Positions 18,678 through 27,605 of a stretch of 64,000 nt of DNA are shown here, one piece after another (the first letter of the stretch is position 1; every line of letters starts with the position of its first letter). The notes under the pieces are model-generated. The model ran no database searches. It was given only the letters and a program-made list of their open reading frames with translations, and had not been told where the DNA came from. The DNA lies in assembly GCF_001632845.1 (NCBI RefSeq), contig NZ_CP011994.1, positions 3,420,001 to 3,484,000 of the forward strand, read 5' to 3'. The translations under genes were made by a program, and so were the position numbers. The stretch is from Ectothiorhodospira sp. BSL-9 (GTDB taxonomy: Bacteria > Pseudomonadota > Gammaproteobacteria > Ectothiorhodospirales > Ectothiorhodospiraceae).

Positions 18678-19478
18678 ATGGCGAACGATATGTTGCGGGT
18701 CCATGCCGAAGCCGGCGTGGCCACCATCACCCTGAACCGCCCCGAACGTCACAATGCCTTTGACGATGAGCTGATTCGGGAACTGACCGAGACCCTCGTG
18801 ACGCTGGAGCAGGATCCTGAGGTCAGGGCCGTGGTGCTCACCGGCGCGGGCAAGAGCTTTTCCGCCGGTGCCGACATCCAGTGGATGAAGCGCATGGTCG
18901 AATATTCCGAAGAGGAAAACCATCGCGACGCCCTGGCCTTGGGTCAACTGATGGATACCCTCTATCGGCTCGACAAGCCCACCGTGGCAAGGGTCAACGG
19001 TGCCGCCATGGGCGGTGGCGTGGGCCTGGTGGCAGCCTGTGATATCGCCGTGGCAGTCCCCCGGGCCCGATTCTGCCTATCGGAGGTTCGCCTGGGCCTC
19101 ATCCCAGCCACCATTTCCCCCTACGTGATCGACGCCATGGGCGAGCGCCACGCGCGGCGCTACTTCACCACGGCGGAAATGTTCGATGCGAGGCGTGCCA
19201 AGCAGATCGGCCTGGTGCACGAAATTGCCTCGGACGAGTCAGACCTGGACCACATGCTGGCGCAGCTTCTGGAACATCTGACTCGGAATGGCCCCCAGGC
19301 CATGTCCGCGGCCAAGGCGCTGGTGCGGGACGTGGCGGCCCATCCCATTAATTCCAGGCTGCTTGAGGATACCGCAGCCCGGATCGCCCGCATCCGCGTG
19401 AGCCGTGAAGGCCAGGAGGGGCTGGGCGCCTTTCTTGAAAAACGCCCGCCGATCTGGCCCACATCCGGCATGGCCTGA
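18678..19478 (+). CDS. liuC: Methylglutaconyl-CoA hydratase (crotonase family)
   Basis: Enoyl-CoA hydratase/isomerase fold, 266 residues. CoA-binding and oxyanion motifs are FSAGADIQWMKRM and NGAAMGGGVGLVAACDIAVA; the second catalytic carboxylate region is SEVRLGLIPATISPYV. GADIxWM and the RLGLIPATISPYV block are typical of LiuC. The ATG at 18678 is preferred, with GGAG 8 bases upstream, over the ATG at 18660 that overlaps the liuB stop. It hydrates 3-methylglutaconyl-CoA to HMG-CoA. Confidence 0.93.
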   Translation: MANDMLRVHAEAGVATITLNRPERHNAFDDELIRELTETLVTLEQDPEVRAVVLTGAGKSFSAGADIQWMKRMVEYSEEENHRDALALGQLMDTLYRLDKPTVARVNGAAMGGGVGLVAACDIAVAVPRARFCLSEVRLGLIPATISPYVIDAMGERHARRYFTTAEMFDARRAKQIGLVHEIASDESDLDHMLAQLLEHLTRNGPQAMSAAKALVRDVAAHPINSRLLEDTAARIARIRVSREGQEGLGAFLEKRPPIWPTSGMA

Positions 19479-19540
19479 GAGGGCCCCTATCACCGCCTCT
19501 TTGTGAGGCGCCATGCGATTCACCTGACAGGGACTGGAGC

Positions 19541-21553
19541 ATGTTCGACAAGATACTGATCGCCAACCGGGGGGAAATCGCCTGCCGGGTCGAGCGGACC
19601 TGCCGACGACTGGGGATCCGGACCGTAGCGGTTTACTCCGAGCCGGACAGCCAGGCCATGCACGTGAAGGCCTGTGACGAAGCCTGGCCCATCGGCCCCG
19701 CCGCGGCCCGGGAAAGCTACCTGAACCAGGCGCGGATCATCGAGGTGGCACGGGAAAGCGGCGCCCAGGCCATTCATCCGGGTTACGGTTTCCTCTCGGA
19801 GAATGCACATTTTGCCCGTGCCTGCCGGGATGCCGGCATCATCTTCATCGGCCCGCCCCCAGAGGCCATCGAGGCCATGGGCTCCAAGAGCGCCGCCAAG
19901 GCCATCATGGCGGAGGCAAACGTTCCCCTGGTTCCCGGCTATCATGGCGAGCATCAGTCCCCCCAGCACCTGTCCGAGGTGGCCGAGGAGATCGGGTATC
20001 CGGTTCTCATCAAGGCCTCTGCCGGTGGCGGCGGCAAGGGCATGCGTCGTGTGGACCGCCCCGAGGATCTTGGCGAGGCCCTCAAGGGAGCCCAGCGGGA
20101 AGCAGCAGCCGCCTTTGGCGACGCCCGCGTGCTCATCGAGAAGTACCTGCTGCAGCCACGCCACGTGGAAGTCCAGGTCTTCGCGGACACCCACGGCCAG
20201 GTGGTGCATCTGTTCGAACGGGACTGCTCGGTGCAACGACGCCATCAGAAGGTGATCGAGGAGGCCCCGGCGCCGGGCCTGGACGAGGTCCGCCGCCGGC
20301 ATTTCGGGGAAACCGCAGTGGCCGCAGCCCGGGCCATCGGCTATGTGGGCGCAGGCACCGTGGAATTCATCATGGATGGCCGCGGCGACTTCTATTTCAT
20401 GGAAATGAACACCCGGCTGCAAGTGGAACACCCGGTCACGGAAATGATCACGGGTCAGGATCTGGTGGCCTGGCAACTGCAGGTGGCCGCCGGCCAACCC
20501 CTGCCCTGCGAACAGTCGCGGCTGAGCTTCAACGGTCACGCCTTCGAGGCACGCATCTATGCCGAGGATGCCGACCGGGAGTTTCTGCCCGCCACTGGCG
20601 CGATCCGCCACCTGCGGACACCCGAGGAGTCACCCCATGTCCGCATCGACACCGGGGTGCAGGAGGGGGATGAAATCTCCGTGCATTACGATCCCATGAT
20701 CGCCAAGCTGGTGGTCTGGGATCAGGATCGGGAAACCGCCCTCAACCGCCTGCAGACCGCATTGAGTGAGTTCATCGTTGTGGGCACCACCACCAATGTG
20801 AATTTCCTCGCCCGCCTGGCGGCTCACCCGGATTTTCGGGCCGCGCGCATCGACACTGGCTTCATAGAGACGCACCGGGACGCCCTGCTACCAGCCCCCC
20901 GGGAGATCAGCCCCGCCTTGCTGGCTGCGGCCACGCTGCATGAACTGTTGCGGGTGGATCGCGAGAACCTGGAGCGGGCGCGCACGTCGGCCGATCCTTA
21001 CTCCCCCTGGCACGGCACCTCCGGCTGGCAGCTCAACGGCGACAGCCACCGTACTCTGCACTTTCTGGACACTGCTCAGGATCTTGATCTCAAGGTCATT
21101 GCCCACTATCGAGACGACGGCTTTCTGATCGAATGGGCCGGTCATCAACACCGTGCCCGCGGACACCTTCATGCCGACGGACGGCTGCGCATGCAACTGG
21201 ACGGGGTGCACCTGGACGCCTGGGTGTTAAGGGACGGGCAGCGGCTCACGGCGGCCATGAGTTCCGAAACCCGGGAGCTGATGCTGCATGATCCCCTGGC
21301 TGCTGGCATGGATGACGAGGTCAAGGAAGGCAGTCTGGTGGCCCCCATGCCGGGCATGGTGGTGGCCGTGAATGTGGAGGTGGGCGATCACGTCTACGAG
21401 GGGGATGCCCTCATGGTGCTGGAGGCCATGAAGATGGAATACGTGGTCAGCGCCTTCAATGAGGGCGTTGTGGAAACGGTTTACTTCAACGAGGGCGACC
21501 AGGTGAGCGAAGGGTCCCCGCTTCTGGCCATCCGTCCCGGGGACGCATCATGA
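19541..21553 (+). CDS. liuD: 3-Methylcrotonyl-CoA carboxylase, biotin carboxylase/biotin carrier (alpha) subunit
   Basis: 670-residue fused protein. It begins MFDKILIANRGEIACRV, the biotin carboxylase N-terminus. The ATP-grasp glycine loop is KASAGGGGKGMR (about residue 160), with RDCSVQRRHQKVIEEAP and EMNTRLQVEHPVTE as further carboxylase motifs. The C-terminal biotinyl domain ends with MVLEAMKMEYVV, whose lysine in MKM is the biotin attachment site. The start of the next gene overlaps its stop (ATGA), so translation is coupled. Confidence 0.96.
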   Translation: MFDKILIANRGEIACRVERTCRRLGIRTVAVYSEPDSQAMHVKACDEAWPIGPAAARESYLNQARIIEVARESGAQAIHPGYGFLSENAHFARACRDAGIIFIGPPPEAIEAMGSKSAAKAIMAEANVPLVPGYHGEHQSPQHLSEVAEEIGYPVLIKASAGGGGKGMRRVDRPEDLGEALKGAQREAAAAFGDARVLIEKYLLQPRHVEVQVFADTHGQVVHLFERDCSVQRRHQKVIEEAPAPGLDEVRRRHFGETAVAAARAIGYVGAGTVEFIMDGRGDFYFMEMNTRLQVEHPVTEMITGQDLVAWQLQVAAGQPLPCEQSRLSFNGHAFEARIYAEDADREFLPATGAIRHLRTPEESPHVRIDTGVQEGDEISVHYDPMIAKLVVWDQDRETALNRLQTALSEFIVVGTTTNVNFLARLAAHPDFRAARIDTGFIETHRDALLPAPREISPALLAAATLHELLRVDRENLERARTSADPYSPWHGTSGWQLNGDSHRTLHFLDTAQDLDLKVIAHYRDDGFLIEWAGHQHRARGHLHADGRLRMQLDGVHLDAWVLRDGQRLTAAMSSETRELMLHDPLAAGMDDEVKEGSLVAPMPGMVVAVNVEVGDHVYEGDALMVLEAMKMEYVVSAFNEGVVETVYFNEGDQVSEGSPLLAIRPGDAS

Positions 21554-22029
21554 GCACCTACTACCTGGAAGACCTGCAACCAGGCATGCGCTTCAGTACC
21601 GGCCCACAGGAGATGAGCGAGGCGGACATCATCCGCTTTGGCGAGGAGTTCGACCCTCAGCCCCATCACGTGGATCCGGTGGCGGCCCGCAACACCTTTT
21701 TCCGCGGCCTGGTGGCCAGCGGCTGGCACACAATATCGGTGATGACAGCCATGGCCATCCGCTCGGACCTGCGCATGGCCGAAGGTCAGATCGGCATTGC
21801 GGTCGAAGGTATCCGCTTCATCAAGGCCGTGCGACCCGGCGACAGGATCGCGCTGGACATGGAGATCCGCGAGGTCAAGGCCTCCGAGTCGCGTCCAGGC
21901 TGGGGGGTGATCAAGGTCCTGTGGACCGCGATCAATCAGGCCGGCGAGCCCGTGCTCGAACTACAACCCAGCATCCTGGTGAAAGCGCGTGAACGCGTCG
22001 CCCCATCCGTAGCCAGTGCCGCTCAATGA
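21550..22029 (+). CDS. MaoC-like (R)-hydratase-fold protein of the liu operon
   Basis: Single hotdog-fold protein of the MaoC dehydratase family, 159 residues. The hydratase-2 motif region IIRFGEEFDPQPHHVDPVAA keeps the Asp and His dyad, followed by GLVASGWHT. It overlaps liuD by four bases and precedes liuE, so it belongs to the operon. MaoC members are recurrent extra genes in some liu clusters; possible roles are a second hydratase for branched acyl-CoA or a substitute step, but the reaction is not known from sequence. Confidence 0.88.
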   Translation: MSTYYLEDLQPGMRFSTGPQEMSEADIIRFGEEFDPQPHHVDPVAARNTFFRGLVASGWHTISVMTAMAIRSDLRMAEGQIGIAVEGIRFIKAVRPGDRIALDMEIREVKASESRPGWGVIKVLWTAINQAGEPVLELQPSILVKARERVAPSVASAAQ

Positions 22030-22039
22030 GGAGAGCATC

Positions 22040-22936
22040 ATGCCCCTGCCCCATGCCGTCAACATCGTCGAGGTGGGCCCTCGGGACGGACTGCAGAACG
22101 AGCCCAGCAACATTGACACGAATGTGAAGCTGGAACTCATCCACCGCCTGGTAGATGCTGGCCTGCGTCAGGTGGAGGCGACCGCGTTCGTCTCGCCACG
22201 CTGGGTACCCCAGATGGCGGACCACACCCAGGTCATGGCCGGGCTACCCAGCCGGCCGGGCGTCCGCTTTCCCGTGCTCACCCCCAATCTCAAGGGCCTC
22301 GAGAATGCCGTGGCCGCCGGTGCCCGGGAGGTGGCGGTCTTCGCGGCGGCCTCGGAATCCTTCTCGCGAAAGAACATCAATTGCAGCATTGCCGAGAGCC
22401 TGGAGCGCTTCGAGCCGGTCCTGGCCCAGGCCCGGGAGCGGGAGATCCCGGTGAGAGGTTATCTGTCCTGTACCCTGGGCTGCCCCTACGAGGGGGACAT
22501 CGCTCCCGAGGCGGTGGCCCGGGTGGCCAGGCGCCTGCATGACATGGGGTGCTACCAGATCTCGCTGGGCGACACCGTGGGCACCGGCACCCCCTTGAAG
22601 GCGCGGCGCATGGTGGAAACCGTGGCGGCACAGGTGCCGTTGGCGGATCTGGCGGCGCATTTTCACGACACTTATGGGCAGGCCCTGGCCAACCTGTTCG
22701 CCGTGCTGGAGCTGGGCATCACCACGGTGGACAGTTCCGTGGGCGGTCTGGGGGGCTGCCCGTACGCATGGGGGGCCTCCGGCAACGTGGCCACCGAAGA
22801 AGTGGTCTACATGCTCCAGGGCATGGGCATCGAGACCGGCGTGGATCTGCGTGCCCTGGTGGATACGGCCCACTGGATCCACCAGCAACTGGGCCGCCCG
22901 GTGCAGTCCCGGGTGGCGCGCGCCATGGGAGGCTGA
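22040..22936 (+). CDS. liuE: Hydroxymethylglutaryl-CoA lyase
   Basis: Cleaves HMG-CoA to acetyl-CoA and acetoacetate, the last liu step. TIM-barrel protein of 298 residues: N-terminal VEVGPRDGLQNEP, substrate loop VEATAFVSPRWVPQMAD and the lyase signature SVGGLGGCPYAWGASGN with the active cysteine. The start at 22040 is chosen for GAGGAG 6 bases upstream; it lies 10 bases after the MaoC stop. Confidence 0.96.
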   Translation: MPLPHAVNIVEVGPRDGLQNEPSNIDTNVKLELIHRLVDAGLRQVEATAFVSPRWVPQMADHTQVMAGLPSRPGVRFPVLTPNLKGLENAVAAGAREVAVFAAASESFSRKNINCSIAESLERFEPVLAQAREREIPVRGYLSCTLGCPYEGDIAPEAVARVARRLHDMGCYQISLGDTVGTGTPLKARRMVETVAAQVPLADLAAHFHDTYGQALANLFAVLELGITTVDSSVGGLGGCPYAWGASGNVATEEVVYMLQGMGIETGVDLRALVDTAHWIHQQLGRPVQSRVARAMGG

Positions 22937-22947
22937 GGCGCCCCGCC

Positions 22948-23802
22948 TCAGTCCGTTCTCACCCAGGTTCCCATCACCACCCGAATCCGCTGCGTCTCCA
23001 GATTGCGCATCACGTTGCGTCCCATGTCCATAAATCGCTGGCCAAAGATCAGTGCGGGGGACAGGGGCGTCGGCTCCCCGGCCCCACTGTCACCGCGCCC
23101 GGCCTCGCGCCGGGTGTGCTTGCGCCGCCAATGCAACGCCGCCTCGCTGACATCTTCCACATGCAAGGGGCGCAGACCCGCCGCACCCAACAGGCCCTGG
23201 AGTGCTTCCAGCGTCAAGAGATGACTGTGGGCCGGATCATCCGCCCAGGGCACCGGGAAAATGAGGGTGGCGGTACACGGCCCCTGCACCACCTCATGGA
23301 GCCACAGCCGCCCCCCCGGCACCAGCACCCGGCGCACCTCGCTCAGGGCACGGGCTGGATCCGGTACATTCATCAGTGTGTGCTGTGACCACACCCCATC
23401 AAAGGCGAGCGGGGCAAAAGGCAGGTGCTGGGCGTCTGCGCGCAAGAAACCGGTGCAATCACGAAGCCCGGTGGCCTCGCTCAGCCAATGAGCCACCTCC
23501 AGGTAGGGAGCGGTGATATCCACACCGATCACCCGGGCATCATGCTCCGCCGCCAGCAGGCGACTGGTGCCGCCGGTGCCACACCCCAGATCGAGCACCC
23601 GCATCCCGGCTTCGAGCCCGGCCCTTGCGGCCAGGGCACGACTCGCGGCACGCCCGCCCACGTGCAACTGGTCGATCGCCGCGATCTCATCACAGGAGAG
23701 ACGGTCGGGATCGAGTCCGCGCGTGATCAGCGCCCGGCGAAGGCGGTCGAGCAGATCCGGCTCGGCGTACCGGCGTGCCAGGGTGTGCATGTGAGAGGAC
23801 AT
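22948..23802 (-). CDS. SAM-dependent methyltransferase, class I
   Basis: Soluble methyltransferase, 284 residues. Motif I VLDLGCGTGGTSRLL (about residue 69), motif II-like VIGVDITAPYLE, LRADAQHLPFAPLAFDGVWS as motif post-I/II and the VPGGRLWLHEVV strand give a clear Rossmann fold. The N-terminal helix set (DEIAAIDQLHVGGRAASRAL) resembles small-molecule methyltransferases acting on amines or quinone-like compounds, but the substrate cannot be named. It is on the opposite strand to liuE and follows the porin gene by 64 bases, so the two are probably cotranscribed from the LiuR-box promoter at 25235. Confidence 0.85.
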   Translation of the reverse strand: MSSHMHTLARRYAEPDLLDRLRRALITRGLDPDRLSCDEIAAIDQLHVGGRAASRALAARAGLEAGMRVLDLGCGTGGTSRLLAAEHDARVIGVDITAPYLEVAHWLSEATGLRDCTGFLRADAQHLPFAPLAFDGVWSQHTLMNVPDPARALSEVRRVLVPGGRLWLHEVVQGPCTATLIFPVPWADDPAHSHLLTLEALQGLLGAAGLRPLHVEDVSEAALHWRRKHTRREAGRGDSGAGEPTPLSPALIFGQRFMDMGRNVMRNLETQRIRVVMGTWVRTD

Positions 23803-23866
23803 GGGCGACTCCTCGCAGGCATCGGGAACTGGTCCCCACCTTCCCGATAGGGACCAGGTCAGCGCC

Positions 23867-25144
23867 TCAGAAACGGGTTCTGAGATTCAGGCTCACCGCA
23901 TCCACGCTGTCACGCCCATCGATCAGGTCCGCGGTATCGGCATAGCCGTAGGTGGCCCACAGGCTGGTGGATGGCGTCACGTCGTGGTGCAACTGGATGT
24001 CACCGAAAACCACATCCTCGGTCCGATCCGGATCGTCCCCGGTCTGCCCCAGATTGGGCGCCATGCCGTCATAGCGGACCCAACCGGCGGCCAGTTTCAG
24101 CTTCCAGCTGGCATGGGGGCTGTACGTGCCACGCACCGCCAGAAGATGCCGGTCGATGTCCTGGTCACCCACCGCGCTGAACTCCCGTGACACCTTGCCA
24201 AGTCCACGCATGTCCAGGGCCTCGATGTACGTGGCGGTGGCATCATGGCGTGGGCTGCTGTGGATCAGGCTGGAGAAGGTGTCGAAACCTGGTTCGATGA
24301 GCGACCCGGCGATGTTGAAGAAATACTGGGCTTCCAGATTGAAGTTGTCGGACAGTTCGAAGCCACCCCGCAGGAAGCCGGCGAAGGTATCGTTGGTGTA
24401 GACCGCATCACCGCCTCCCAGGTAATGGGCACCCGTGGTGACCTTGACCTGCCCGAGTTGCCCCTGAGCCCAGGGGGAGAGCAGCGTGCCGTCCCGCGGG
24501 GCATAGAACCGGCCGGATACATACTCACCGGCGTCGCCCTTTTCGTCATCGCCCACGTATTGCCCCAGCAAAGCCCCCCATGACCAGTCGTTGGTATTGC
24601 CCACAAAACCGGCGAACAGCAGGTAACCGTCATCCTTGCGGTCATCCAGGGTGCCCTTCTGGCGCTGGTCTCCCCCCGCCAGGAAGGTCACGCCCTCGGC
24701 CACCGGCCCCAGGATCATGATCCGGTCGCGGCGGTCGTCGGCCACGGTGATACCGAAGTTCCAGTTGGCGATCTGGCGACCGGCGCGCAGGTTCCAGTCG
24801 CCCAGGGGGATCTGCACATACCCATAGTCCAGGGTCACCGTGCGATGGTCGCGTCCCAGGGTGAACGGCTGACTCTGTTGCAGCGCATTCACATCCCCGG
24901 AAGCATCACCTCGCCAGGTGTCATTGATGAGGTTGACGCCCGCGTGAACACTCACGCCATCCTGCAGGCGGATGTCCGACTGCACCCGCAGGCGCTGCTC
25001 GAAACCGCTCTCGTAACTCCCCGCCGCCGGCAGGCGACCGAAGGCGCGTACATCGATGTCGCCACTGAAGTCGTACTCAACCGCCCACGCGCTGGGCACG
25101 GCCAGCAGGCCGGCCAGCGCCAGATATCCGGGTTTGATACCCAT
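23867..25144 (-). CDS. Outer-membrane porin-like beta-barrel, probably LiuR-controlled
   Basis: A 425-residue protein with the signal peptide MGIKPGYLALAGLLAVPSAWA and a mature part rich in alternating amphipathic strands. It ends in Phe (NLRTRF), the usual C-terminal signature for insertion by the BAM complex. The start at 25144 has GGAGGAG 6 bases upstream; 20 upstream in-frame codons are unsupported. I do not recognise a specific channel family; a substrate channel for organic acids is an inference from its place next to acyl-CoA metabolism and a LiuR-like box 91 bases upstream. Confidence 0.8.
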   Translation of the reverse strand: MGIKPGYLALAGLLAVPSAWAVEYDFSGDIDVRAFGRLPAAGSYESGFEQRLRVQSDIRLQDGVSVHAGVNLINDTWRGDASGDVNALQQSQPFTLGRDHRTVTLDYGYVQIPLGDWNLRAGRQIANWNFGITVADDRRDRIMILGPVAEGVTFLAGGDQRQKGTLDDRKDDGYLLFAGFVGNTNDWSWGALLGQYVGDDEKGDAGEYVSGRFYAPRDGTLLSPWAQGQLGQVKVTTGAHYLGGGDAVYTNDTFAGFLRGGFELSDNFNLEAQYFFNIAGSLIEPGFDTFSSLIHSSPRHDATATYIEALDMRGLGKVSREFSAVGDQDIDRHLLAVRGTYSPHASWKLKLAAGWVRYDGMAPNLGQTGDDPDRTEDVVFGDIQLHHDVTPSTSLWATYGYADTADLIDGRDSVDAVSLNLRTRF

Positions 25145-25234
25145 GTGTGTCTCCTCCCGATGGTGATTGTCGTCGTTATGCCCTTCACAAGCCCCCACGC
25201 CCATTGCGTCGAGACCTGGATAAGGCTAGATTAC

Positions 25235-25251
25235 GTTTACGCTAACGTCAA
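25235..25251 (-). promoter_or_regulatory. Predicted LiuR operator facing the porin gene
   Basis: On the minus strand TTGACGTTAGCGTAAAC, one mismatch in the core to the 17-bp consensus. The TTGACG half may be the -35 of the porin-methyltransferase transcript, as in the box at 14855. Confidence 0.7.
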
Positions 25252-25263
25252 TTTATATATTCC

Positions 25264-25280
25264 TTAAACGTAAACGTTAC
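25264..25280 (+). promoter_or_regulatory. Predicted LiuR operator facing aacS
   Basis: TTAAACGTAAACGTTAC; core ACGTAAACGT is the reverse complement of ACGTTTACGT. It lies 13 bases from the porin-side box and 64 bases before the aacS start, so one region may control both directions. Confidence 0.65.
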
Positions 25281-25343
25281 TGCACCATGACGACCCAGGG
25301 CGCGGCGGGCATGGACCCATCTCAATCAGAACGGGAGGCGAGC

Positions 25344-27347
25344 ATGAGCACACAGGCGGAGATTCTTTGGCAACCGGGTCCCCGGGAACTCACCCAAAGC
25401 GCCATGGCCCGCTACCGGGACTGGCTTGTGCAGCAGGGCCACGGACCCTTCCAGGACTATCACGCCCTGCATCGCTGGTCCGTGAGTCATCCCGAGGCGT
25501 TCTGGGACAGCATCTGGCGCCACACCGGGGTGCGCGCCAGTCGCGAACCCGAGAAGATGCTCGAATCCGCTACCATGCCTGGCGCCCGCTGGTTCGTGGG
25601 TGCCCGGCTGAATTTCGCCGAAAACCTGCTGCGCCACGCCATCGACGGCAACCCCAATGAAGAGGTGGTGCTGGAGGTCAGCGAATCCCGCGAGGATGTG
25701 CGACTGGATCGTGCCACCCTGCTGGCGCGGGTGGCCTCCCTCCAGGCCTGGCTGCGGGAACAGGGTGTGAACCAGGGCGACCGTGTGGCGGGCGTCGTGG
25801 GCAATACCCACGAGGCCCTGGTGGGCATGCTGGCCACCACCAGTCTGGGCGCCATCTGGAGTTCGGCCTCACCGGATTTCGGCGTCTCCGCCATTGTGGA
25901 TCGCTTCGGACAGATTGAACCCAGGGTCCTGCTTCTGGCCAACGGCTATCGCTATAACGGCAAGGTCTTTGATCGCACGGACCAGAACCTCGAACTGGCG
26001 CGGCAGATCCCGGGGCTGCAACGCGTGCTGAGCCTGCCCATGCTGCCTGAAATCGGGCATCCGGATGATCCTCGATTCGTTGCCTGGGACACCGCCCTGG
26101 AGGCCCACCCCCAGGCCGCCCCGGTGTTCGAGCAACTCCCGCCGGATCACCCCGTCTACATCCTCTATTCCTCCGGCACCACGGGCGTACCCAAGTGCAT
26201 CGTCCATGGAGCCGGCGGAATGCTGCTCAACCACAGCAAGGAATTGCTGCTGCATGCCGATCTGAGGCCGGGAGACACATTCTTCTACTTCACCACCACC
26301 GGCTGGATGATGTGGAACTGGCTTGCCTCCGGACTGCTCACCGGGGCGCGCCTGGTGCTTTTCGACGGGTCACCGGCGCACCCGGACCTGGATTGCCTGT
26401 GGTCCCTGATTTCCCGGGAAAAGGTCACCCATTTCGGCACCAGCGCCAAATATCTGGGAAACTGTCGCAAGACCGGCCTGGAACCCGGCAATACCCATGA
26501 CCTGTCGGCCTTGCGCGCCCTCTTTTCCACCGGCTCCCCCCTGCTGCCGGAGGATTTCGACTGGGTGTACCACAGCGTGAAGGCGGATCTGATGCTCAGT
26601 TCCATTTCCGGCGGGACCGACATCTGCGGTTGCTTCGTGGGTGGCACGCCGCTGCTGCCGGTACGGCGGGGCGAAATCCAGTGCCGCATGCTGGGCGTGG
26701 ATGCACGAGCCTACACCCCGGATGGTCGGGACGCGGGGCATGATCGGGGTGAACTGGTCTGCGTGACCCCCTTCCCGGCCATGCCCGTGAGATTCTGGAA
26801 CGATCCGGACGGGGCCCGTTACCGCAAATCCTACTTCGCCACCTACCCGGGCATCTGGGCCCATGGTGACTTCGTGCAGTTCACGCCGCACGGTGGCGCC
26901 ATCATCTATGGGCGGTCCGATGCCACGCTCAATCCGGGTGGCGTGCGCATTGGCACCGCGGAAATCTACCGGCAGGTGGAAACCATCGCAGAAGTGGCCG
27001 ACAGCCTGGTGGTGGGGGCACCCCATGAGGATGGTGATGTGGAGGTGGTGCTGTTCGTGGTCATGGCACCGGAGCAGACCCTCACACCCGAACTGGAGAA
27101 GCGCATCCGTTCGCGCATCCGTGCCAATGCCAGTCCGCGCCATATGCCGGCAAGGATACATGCCGTCAGCCAGATCCCTTATACGCGCAGTGGCAAGAAG
27201 GTGGAGCTTGCCGTCGCCCGCATGCTCCAGGGCGAAACGGATGCGGAGAACCTGGGCGCCCTGGCCAACCCGGAATCCCTGCAGGAGATTGCACGGTGCC
27301 TGACCCAGTGCGCGACAAGGCCCGCCGTTCAGGGCGGGGAAGGATAG
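25344..27347 (+). CDS. aacS: Acetoacetyl-CoA synthetase
   Basis: ANL-superfamily ligase, 667 residues, converting the acetoacetate made by LiuE to acetoacetyl-CoA. The N-terminal ACAS-type domain includes WHTG-like and ARLNFAENLLRH; the latter is typical of this family. The P-loop is YSSGTTGVPKCIVHG, and further blocks are TTGWMMWNWL, SSISGGTDICGCFVGG, YGRSDATLNPGGVRIG and, at the C-terminus, YTRSGKKVELAV with the catalytic lysine. The ATG at 25344 has GGGAGG 5 bases upstream and is preferred over 25287. It completes the leucine route to C2 units. Confidence 0.94.
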   Translation: MSTQAEILWQPGPRELTQSAMARYRDWLVQQGHGPFQDYHALHRWSVSHPEAFWDSIWRHTGVRASREPEKMLESATMPGARWFVGARLNFAENLLRHAIDGNPNEEVVLEVSESREDVRLDRATLLARVASLQAWLREQGVNQGDRVAGVVGNTHEALVGMLATTSLGAIWSSASPDFGVSAIVDRFGQIEPRVLLLANGYRYNGKVFDRTDQNLELARQIPGLQRVLSLPMLPEIGHPDDPRFVAWDTALEAHPQAAPVFEQLPPDHPVYILYSSGTTGVPKCIVHGAGGMLLNHSKELLLHADLRPGDTFFYFTTTGWMMWNWLASGLLTGARLVLFDGSPAHPDLDCLWSLISREKVTHFGTSAKYLGNCRKTGLEPGNTHDLSALRALFSTGSPLLPEDFDWVYHSVKADLMLSSISGGTDICGCFVGGTPLLPVRRGEIQCRMLGVDARAYTPDGRDAGHDRGELVCVTPFPAMPVRFWNDPDGARYRKSYFATYPGIWAHGDFVQFTPHGGAIIYGRSDATLNPGGVRIGTAEIYRQVETIAEVADSLVVGAPHEDGDVEVVLFVVMAPEQTLTPELEKRIRSRIRANASPRHMPARIHAVSQIPYTRSGKKVELAVARMLQGETDAENLGALANPESLQEIARCLTQCATRPAVQGGEG

Positions 27348-27359
27348 CGCGCGGCGCGG

Positions 27360-27380
27360 GAATCCCCCTTGAGGGGATTC
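27360..27380 (+). terminator. Hairpin after aacS
   Basis: GAATCCCC (27360-27367) and GGGGATTC (27373-27380) form an 8-bp stem with a 5-base loop, 12 bases after the aacS stop. There is no T-run, so termination is uncertain; the right arm overlaps the -35 of the next promoter. Confidence 0.4.
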
Positions 27381-27398
27381 GCATAGCGCCGCTATACT
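27369..27398 (+). promoter_or_regulatory. Sigma-70-type promoter of the structured leader
   Basis: TTGAGG (27369-27374), an 18-base spacer and TATACT (27393-27398). Transcription should start near 27405, which places the first arm of the closing helix about 10 bases into the RNA. Confidence 0.6.
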
Positions 27399-27404
27399 GG
27401 CCAT

Positions 27405-27600
27405 GTTCTTATCAACCTACGGTCGGGCGGACCGAAAGTAACGCCTGTCAGACACGAGAATGTGAGTCCTGGGGAGCATGGGTTGGTTCGCCGCCGTAAA
27501 AGCGTCCGCGTGGAGCTTAGCGGCGAAAACCAAGCCATCTCCTTGGGCGGTCTCGGGGCAGGAACCCACCGAAGCGAGAACAACCTCGCCGTAGGAATTC
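27405..27600 (+). ncRNA. Structured leader RNA / possible small RNA before the AEC transporter
   Basis: A transcript from the promoter at 27369 would fold strongly. CCTACGG (27416-27422) pairs with CCGTAGG (27589-27595). Inside are CCTG/CAGG (27444-27447 with 27559-27562), and GAG.CC with GG.CTC (27464-27469 with 27549-27554). A long rod follows: GGAG, ATGG, TTGGTT and CGCCGC (27473-27494) pair with GCGGCG, AACCAA, CCAT and CTCC (27520-27542), about 20 bp broken only by a bulged C, a G.G mismatch and an AA bulge. Small hairpins at 27420-27434 and 27574-27589 flank the closing stem. The only Shine-Dalgarno-like sequence of the next gene (AGGA, 27593-27596) is in the closing helix. It could be a cis-acting leader or a 6S-like RNA; I cannot assign a known family. 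Confidence 0.55.
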
Positions 27601-27605
27601 TCTTC

